A stretch of 10,991 nucleotides of DNA from Planctomycetaceae bacterium TMED10 (GTDB lineage: Bacteria > Planctomycetota > Planctomycetia > Pirellulales > UBA7805): contig NHBP01000060.1 of NCBI GenBank assembly GCA_002168195.1, forward strand, positions 15,464 to 26,454, written 5' to 3'. Below, one piece after another: positions 7,248 through 10,991 of the stretch. Under the pieces are notes generated by a model that was not told the DNA's origin, did no database searches, and worked only from the letters and a program-made list of their open reading frames with translations. Positions within the stretch are counted from its first letter, which is position 1. Every line of letters starts with the position of its first letter. The translations under genes were made by a program, and so were the position numbers.

Positions 7248-8229
7248 GAACAATTTTTCCAAAGAGCCCGCCACCGGTTTGTACGGTGGCTGTTTCCTGA
7301 ACCTGATGGGCTTCGGCTGCTGCAGAAAGTGGCAGGACGCGATCAATGCGGGGCACCAGTGCGCCGCTTGCAAGATCACGACCAATCGATTCACCACATA
7401 CTCTTTGTTGCTCGGCGGATGCGGCGAACATCACGAGGCCCAACATCGTGCAAGATTTGGAGTAAAAAGGGCCGACAGGAAAGACGGGGCGGGCATCGCG
7501 TCCCGCCATCAGAATCATTCGGCCAAAACGGGCAAGCAAGCCGATGTTTCTCTCCAAGTCCGGCGTGCGGGCCGTGTCCCAGAAGAGATCGACTCCCTCG
7601 GGTGCGAGCGCTCGAACCTGAGCTTCTATATCCGTCTGGTGGTAGTCGATTGCCAACTCGGCTCCCCAATCGCGGCAAGCTGCACACTTCTGTGCATTGC
7701 CAGCCGTCGCAATCACTCGTGCACCGTGTGCCCTTGCCATCTGAATGACGGTGGAACCAACCGCACCGCTTCCACCGTTGACCATGACAATTTCGCCCGG
7801 CTGAAGGTCAGCCCGCAAAAATAATCCAAGATGTGCGGTGATGCCGACCAGGGCTTGTGCAGCCGCTGTTTCGTCACTCACCTCGTCCGGTGTTGGGTAA
7901 AGCCACTGGGCGTCAACTGACGCATACTCGGCGAATGTGCCTTGCCGTCCGAAGATTCCCTGATTTGATCCCCAGACACGATCGCCGATGGAAAAGGTGG
8001 TGACCTCCTCCCCCAGTGCGACCACGGTTCCTGCCAGATCGCAACCGACAATGTAAGGATTGGGCAGCGCAAAATAGTTGGCGCCGCCGCGAATGTAGGT
8101 GTCGATTGGATTGACTGCGACGGCTCCCACGCGGACCAATACTTCATTCTTTAACGGGGACGGGGTAGCGACTTCGTCAACCACAATCTTTTCAGGCGGA
8201 CCCACTTCACGAATAAAAGCGGCCTTCAT
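7237..8229 (-). CDS. NADPH:quinone oxidoreductase-like MDR protein (zinc-free)
   Basis: This is a cytoplasmic medium-chain dehydrogenase/reductase of 330 aa, the usual length for quinone oxidoreductase (zeta-crystallin) relatives. Residues 1-120 are the GroES-like catalytic domain, with AVNPIDTYIR (38-47), GCDLAGTV (62-69) and FSIGDRVW (79-86). The Rossmann fold starts near 145, with the nucleotide-binding turn NGGSGAVG (151-158) after the helix containing ALVGITAHLGL (126-136). The Cys/His zinc ligands of alcohol dehydrogenases are absent, which fits reduction of quinones or enones with NADPH rather than alcohol oxidation. The exact substrate cannot be told. The start at 8229 is set by a good AAGGAG six nt upstream. 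Longer in-frame extensions only read through the 9-bp repeats. The gene stands alone, with a hairpin separating it from the upstream gene, and its 3' end overlaps mfnB. Confidence 0.93.
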   Translation of the reverse strand: MKAAFIREVGPPEKIVVDEVATPSPLKNEVLVRVGAVAVNPIDTYIRGGANYFALPNPYIVGCDLAGTVVALGEEVTTFSIGDRVWGSNQGIFGRQGTFAEYASVDAQWLYPTPDEVSDETAAAQALVGITAHLGLFLRADLQPGEIVMVNGGSGAVGSTVIQMARAHGARVIATAGNAQKCAACRDWGAELAIDYHQTDIEAQVRALAPEGVDLFWDTARTPDLERNIGLLARFGRMILMAGRDARPVFPVGPFYSKSCTMLGLVMFAASAEQQRVCGESIGRDLASGALVPRIDRVLPLSAAAEAHQVQETATVQTGGGLFGKIVLMP

Positions 8230-8235
8230 CGTGCT

Positions 8236-8241
8236 CTCCTT
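8236..8241 (-). promoter_or_regulatory. Ribosome binding site of the MDR gene
   Basis: AAGGAG on the minus strand with a 6-nt spacer to the ATG at 8229. It is the strongest Shine-Dalgarno sequence in the window and decides the start against the longer open frame up to 8283. Confidence 0.9.
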
Positions 8242-8268
8242 GCAGTTAAAGCAGTTGAAGCAGTTGAA
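8242..8268 (-). repeat. Three 9-bp direct repeats in the MDR leader
   Basis: GCAGTTAAA (8242-8250), GCAGTTGAA (8251-8259) and GCAGTTGAA (8260-8268) on the plus strand, or TTCAACTGC twice then TTTAACTGC in the direction of the gene. They abut the Shine-Dalgarno sequence directly. They could be an operator, a translation-control element or simple slippage expansion. The sequence alone does not say which. Confidence 0.9.
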
Positions 8269-8326
8269 ATGGAAACGGAGCAATGTGCCGAGTTTAACAA
8301 AACAGAAGCCGCTTGATGCACTAAAA

Positions 8327-8357
8327 CTCTAGGAAACGCCCCGGTCGTTTCCTAGGG
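8327..8357 (-). terminator. Hairpin at the 3' end of the small membrane-protein gene, likely terminator
   Basis: CTAGGAAACG (8329-8338) and CGTTTCCTAG (8346-8355) form a perfect 10-bp stem with a 7-nt loop. A G-U pair and a C-G pair extend it to 8327-8357. Reading on the minus strand, it is followed by AGTTTTAG, a short T-run, so it is a plausible but not strong intrinsic terminator. The TAG stop codon of the upstream gene (8352-8354) lies inside the stem. Confidence 0.7.
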
Positions 8358-8906
8358 CCCGGCAGTTCTGTTGCGTGGTTTGGAAGAGCGTAGCGAGAAC
8401 GCAATCAGCACAACGCCCAATGCAACACCTGTTAGTCCAATGCCCCAGGCCATGATGGTGTACGTTTCTCGTCGCTTTTGTATCAGTTGAGTTTTTTGTG
8501 CGATACCGACCATCGTTTCGGGAGCAGATTGATAAAATCGCCACAATTCCAAAGTGTCTTTCGGGCCCAATGTATCGAGTTGGCTATCGAGTGTTGCAAT
8601 CTGCCCGGCTCTGCCCGGTAACTGCACGGGGGGCAGATTGGCAAAGAGTGCAGTTGCAGTGCCACCGGCCAGAAGAAGGCTTGCAGCACCGACAGCAAAA
8701 AAGAGCCCTTGCGTGCGTGTCCACCGGCGTGGAGTGGAGTGCGCTTTTTCCTCGGTTGCTGCTGCATCGGGAAGCTGTGCAATCTCTCGTAGCGTGGGCA
8801 CCTGGATTTTTTCGCCACAATGGCAAAGCAGGATACTGCCGGCCTGAGGCGTATCGACAAGATGTGATTGACCACAGTCACAGAGTAGGGTTTTTTTGTG
8901 TCCCAT
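8352..8906 (-). CDS. Two-TM protein with N-terminal CxCG...CxCG zinc-ribbon-like head
   Basis: 184 aa of unknown function. The N-terminus has C9-x-C11-G and C28-x-C30-G separated by 16 residues, the spacing of a small zinc-ribbon-like knuckle. A Ser/Thr/Arg-rich linker leads to TM1 (about 67-89). Residues about 90-148 form a soluble loop, with 'LDTLGPKDTLELWRFYQ' and a helix rich in Gln and Lys, and TM2 is about 150-172, followed by a basic tail. Both ends would then lie on the same side, probably the cytoplasm, where Zn could be bound. Proteins with a short CxCG head before TM helices are common in planctomycetes, but I do not know a function for this one. ATG start at 8906; the nearest purine run (GAAAG) is weak. 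It is separated from the MDR gene by a terminator-like hairpin, so it is probably a single transcript. Confidence 0.78.
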   Translation of the reverse strand: MGHKKTLLCDCGQSHLVDTPQAGSILLCHCGEKIQVPTLREIAQLPDAAATEEKAHSTPRRWTRTQGLFFAVGAASLLLAGGTATALFANLPPVQLPGRAGQIATLDSQLDTLGPKDTLELWRFYQSAPETMVGIAQKTQLIQKRRETYTIMAWGIGLTGVALGVVLIAFSLRSSKPRNRTAGP

Positions 8907-8948
8907 CCGTCTTTCACTTTCGTTATCAAAACCAGGCTCTTTCGGGGC

Positions 8949-9503
8949 TCATTCCGGCGACTGCGGCAATTCGAATTCACCAGCACCGATGCCAGAGGCC
9001 CCGAGGCCACCGCTGGTTGGCACCTGAGAGTGTAGCAACCATCGTGCCAAAAAACAGAAGAAATATACACTATTTGTGGGAGTTATCAGTTCGAAAAGAG
9101 TTTGCCGAAAGACTGGACCCGACCAATTAACTGGCTTAGAATGAGGTTGTGTTTGAGAACAGCAAGAATTGGCTTCGTAAGGTTTGGGTGACTTGGGTGA
9201 TTCATTGCGAGGCCTCCCGCCAAATGTGCAGATATTTTCCACTTCTGCAGACGCACGGTGTCCCGGCAACGGGGCGTAGGTTTCGTGAGAATAAAATTTC
9301 AACCAAGGTCCCCAGTCGCCTTGAGCGTAATCTTTTAACAAATTAAGGAACCTAACGTACCGAGTACGATACGGTGTTAAAATTAGAAGCACACGCTCCT
9401 GCCCGGGGGCAATGTGCGGATCGCAGTAATGCAAAGCGAGTGAAGTGAATTGGTGTGAGGGCGTCAGGGCCAGTCGTGGGAGACGGAAAAGAAACGTCGC
9501 CAC
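8949..9503 (-). CDS. Doubtful hypothetical ORF, 184 codons
   Basis: An open frame runs from a stop at 9534-9536 to the TGA at 8949, with a first plausible start at GTG 9503. For: it is long for non-coding DNA of this composition, and no gene on the other strand explains it as a shadow. Its first half reads smoothly (for example 'RVLLILTPYRTRYVRFLNLL'). Against: there is no Shine-Dalgarno site, the start is GTG, and the second half is odd, rich in Pro, Ser and Cys (about 100-125), then an aromatic hydrophobic run (VYFFCFLARWLL) and a Gly-rich tail. I recognise no domain. It could be a lineage-specific gene, a decaying gene or chance. Confidence 0.3.
   Translation of the reverse strand: MATFLFRLPRLALTPSHQFTSLALHYCDPHIAPGQERVLLILTPYRTRYVRFLNLLKDYAQGDWGPWLKFYSHETYAPLPGHRASAEVENICTFGGRPRNESPKSPKPYEANSCCSQTQPHSKPVNWSGPVFRQTLFELITPTNSVYFFCFLARWLLHSQVPTSGGLGASGIGAGEFELPQSPE
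9260..9275 (+). repeat. GCAA-tetraloop hairpin, copy 1
   Basis: GUCCCG-GCAA-CGGGGC folds into a 6-bp stem (one G-U pair) with a GNRA-type loop. The 16 nt at 9262-9277 recur exactly at 9768-9783. Confidence 0.6.
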
Positions 9504-9546
9504 GGTAAACCATTGAAAAAATACAAGCGCATCTCACGCTGCACTA

Positions 9547-9579
9547 CCTGTCACACCATGGAAGTGACGGGGTGACTGG
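9547..9579 (+). other. Hairpin and GTGAC repeats upstream of rpoD
   Basis: CCTGTCAC (9547-9554) pairs with GTGACGGG (9564-9571), with one T-G wobble and a 9-nt loop. GTGACGGG is followed immediately by the near-copy GTGACTGG (9572-9579), so the left arm's GTCAC could pair with either. It lies 64-96 nt before the rpoD start, within a possible 5' leader or operator. Function unknown. Confidence 0.5.
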
Positions 9580-9629
9580 AAGGATGGACCCACCTTTCGC
9601 GCAATGAATATAAAGACTCCGAGTGAGTT

Positions 9630-9634
9630 GGGAG
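9630..9634 (+). promoter_or_regulatory. Ribosome binding site of rpoD
   Basis: GGGAG with an 8-nt spacer to the GTG at 9643. It supports this GTG as the start of the sigma factor gene. Confidence 0.7.
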
Positions 9635-9642
9635 ATTAAACG

Positions 9643-10991
9643 GTGTACGACACACTCATCGATGAACTAAGACAAGATACCGGGGGCAACCCGGAAGAGA
9701 CCATTTCGCTGGCCGAAAAAGCTGTAGAAACGGTTGTCAGTGGCGACGAGGAAGCGGATGCTCAGGCCCCGGCAACGGGGCGTGCAGGGCAGCGAGATGC
9801 CGCGAATCAAAATGCCGCTGGGCAGGAGACGGCCTCTGTGGCCGTGGATGAAGTAGAGTCCTGGTCCGATGACCCGGTTCGCATGTATCTCACGCAAATG
9901 GGCGAAATTCCTCTGCTGACAAGGCAAGAAGAAATTGAACTGGCCAAGCGAATCGAAACGACGCGAGCAGATTTTCGTCGCACCTTACTGGAGTGTGACT
10001 ATGTGATTCAGGTTGCCTACAGCGTACTGAAGCGGGTTCACCACGGAGAGCTTCCCTTTGACCGCACCGTTCAGGTATCGGTCACCGACCGCCTGGAAAA
10101 AGATCAAATTCTAGGTCGGTTGCCTCACAATATTGCCTCGCTCGATGTGCTTTTAAAACAGAATCGACGCGATTATAGACTCGCCTTGAGTAAGCGTGGA
10201 AAAGCAAGCTCTCGACGCAGTGCTTGGAAGCGTTTAGGCCGTCGTCGTCGTCGCGCAGTGCGTTTGGTTGAAGAATTGGGTTTGCGTACCCAGCGGATTG
10301 AATCGATGATCGATACGCTCGCGGAATTCAGCCGACGAGTCGATGAACTTGGGCAACAAATCAAGGCAGAAAAGAAGTCCAAGCGTGTCTGCCCTGATTT
10401 GGAGAAGGCCCGCTCGGAAATTCGTCACATCCTCTGGGCAACGCAGGAAACGCCGCAGAGTTTGCGTAATCGAGTGCGGCGTCTGAGAACCGTGTATGCG
10501 AAATATCAGAAGGCGAAGCGAGGCCTTTCGGAGGGAAATCTTCGATTGGTCGTCTCTATCGCGAAAAAATATCGCAATCGAGGGCTGAGTTTTCTCGATC
10601 TAATCCAAGAAGGTAACGCCGGCTTGATGCGGGCTGTGGATAAGTTTGAGTATCGACGTGGATTTAAATTCTGCACCTATGCGACTTGGTGGATCCGTCA
10701 GGCCATCACGCGAGCCGTGGCAGATCAGAGCCGGACGATTCGTATCCCGGTCCACATGGTCGAGACCATGTCCCGTGTTCGGAATGTGGCGAGACAATTG
10801 CTGCAAGAGTTGGGTCGCGAACCGACGATTGAAGAAACGGCTCGAAAGGCGGGTACTGCAATCGACGAAACGCGACGCGTGTTGGCGATGAGTCGATATC
10901 CCATCAGCCTCGATCGACCGGTGGGAAATAGTGAAGACAGCCAGTTTGGTGATCTGTTGCCGGATGCTGCTGCCGATTCACCTGCAAGTGG
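9643..10991 (+). CDS. rpoD: Primary sigma factor, sigma-70 family (RpoD/SigA), 3' end outside the window
   Basis: Directs RNA polymerase to housekeeping promoters. 449 codons are present and the gene runs off the edge. Residues 1-75 are an acidic, low-complexity N-terminus that replaces a clear region 1.1. Region 1.2 starts at [17 protein letters not shown] (76-92). Between 1.2 and 2 is an insertion of about 150-180 residues with a very basic patch, [18 protein letters not shown], including five Arg at 200-204. Region 2 begins near [13 protein letters not shown] (298-310), with [18 protein letters not shown] and, in 2.3-2.4, [18 protein letters not shown] (W349, W350, R352, Q353). [13 protein letters not shown] opens region 3. 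'PISLDRPVG...FGDLLPD' is region 3.2, and the sequence ends right after it, so region 4 is missing only because the window ends. The match to primary rather than alternative sigma factors is close throughout region 2. GTG start with GGGAG upstream. Confidence 0.95.
   Translation, partial: MYDTLIDELRQDTGGNPEETISLAEKAVETVVSGDEEADAQAPATGRAGQRDAANQNAAGQETASVAVDEVESWSDDPVRMYLTQMGEIPLLTRQEEIELAKRIETTRADFRRTLLECDYVIQVAYSVLKRVHHGELPFDRTVQVSVTDRLEKDQILGRLPHNIASLDVLLKQNRRDYRLALSKRGKASSRRSAWKRLGRRRRRAVRLVEELGLRTQRIESMIDTLAEFSRRVDELGQQIKAEKKSKRVCPDLEKARSEIRHILWATQETPQSLRNRVRRLRTVYAKYQKAKRGLSEGNLRLVVSIAKKYRNRGLSFLDLIQEGNAGLMRAVDKFEYRRGFKFCTYATWWIRQAITRAVADQSRTIRIPVHMVETMSRVRNVARQLLQELGREPTIEETARKAGTAIDETRRVLAMSRYPISLDRPVGNSEDSQFGDLLPDAAADSPAS
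9766..9781 (+). repeat. GCAA-tetraloop hairpin, copy 2 (inside rpoD)
   Basis: GCCCCG-GCAA-CGGGGC, a 6-bp fully paired stem with a GNRA-type loop. It encodes APATGR at residues 42-47 of the sigma factor, in its variable N-terminal linker. It shares 16 exact nt with the copy at 9262-9277. Confidence 0.6.

Larger units (their letters stand above)
8907..9642. other. 736-bp interval without a confident gene
   Basis: Between the CxCG membrane protein (-) and rpoD (+). It must carry divergent promoters, though I cannot pick one; a TATAAA at 9609-9614 lacks a matching -35. It holds one long minus-strand open frame (entered separately as doubtful), a compact structure at 8990-9022 (TGCCA/TGGCA arms enclosing GGCC-CCGA-GGCC), a bulged inverted repeat at 9353-9379 (TAAC..ACCG / CGGTGTTA), a GCAA-tetraloop hairpin at 9260-9275 and a hairpin with GTGAC repeats near 9547-9579. 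I looked for RNase P RNA, tmRNA and SRP RNA signatures and saw none. Confidence 0.6.

Noticed and set aside
8230..8283. N-terminal extension of the MDR protein (TTG start, FNCFNCFNC)
   Set aside because: It reads through the 9-bp repeats and the Shine-Dalgarno site. The family start matches the ATG at 8229.
8498..9130. Plus-strand frame of 210 codons
   Set aside because: Mostly antisense to the CxCG membrane protein, which has clear TM segments and Cys pairs. The plus-strand translation has no recognisable features.
9149..9346. Plus-strand frame of 65 codons in the interval before rpoD
   Set aside because: Short, no ribosome site, no domain, and it overlaps the longer minus-strand frame.
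9505..9540. TTGAAA (9513-9518) as a -35 element for rpoD
   Set aside because: No TATAAT-like hexamer at 16-18 bp spacing downstream.

Overview
The window reads as a planctomycete chromosome, most likely Pirellulaceae. This rests on the family content rather than on a search: a secreted protein with Ig-like DUF11/CARDB-type repeats, a bacterial MfnB (DUF556) gene, a primary sigma factor with a very basic insertion, frequent GTG starts and weak or absent Shine-Dalgarno sites, and small two-TM proteins with CxCG zinc-ribbon-like heads. G+C looks moderate by eye; it was not computed.

Layout. (1) 136-2877 (+) encodes a 913-aa exported protein: signal peptide, about 390 residues of basic disordered sequence, then four Ig-like repeats. 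(2) 2874-5814 (-) is a probable two-gene unit, a NhaD/CitM-type antiporter with a histidine-rich extramembrane segment followed 85 nt later (22 nt if the longer start is used) by RNase D (rnd). The stop codons of rnd and the 913-aa gene interlock. (3) 5944-7247 (+) is a second probable pair, a two-TM membrane protein followed by mfnB, the enzyme that makes the furan precursor of methanofuran/methylofuran. (4) 7237-8229 (-) is a zinc-free quinone-oxidoreductase-like MDR enzyme that converges on mfnB with an 11-nt overlap. It has a strong Shine-Dalgarno site preceded by three 9-bp direct repeats. (5) 8352-8906 (-) is a small membrane protein whose stop codon lies in a perfect 10-bp hairpin. (6) 8907-9642 has no confident gene: one long doubtful minus-strand ORF and several small hairpins. 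(7) 9643 to the window edge (+) is the start of the housekeeping sigma-70 factor, cut off before region 4.

The genes do not form one pathway. Housekeeping functions (rpoD, rnd, ion antiport, C1-cofactor synthesis, redox) sit beside lineage-specific envelope proteins. I found no CRISPR array, transposase, phage gene, tRNA or rRNA, and no clear new multigene system. The most unusual items are the His-rich antiporter segment, the Asp-to-Glu change at the second metal-binding motif of RNase D, the repeated GCAA-tetraloop hairpin on both sides of the rpoD start, and the unexplained 8907-9642 interval.
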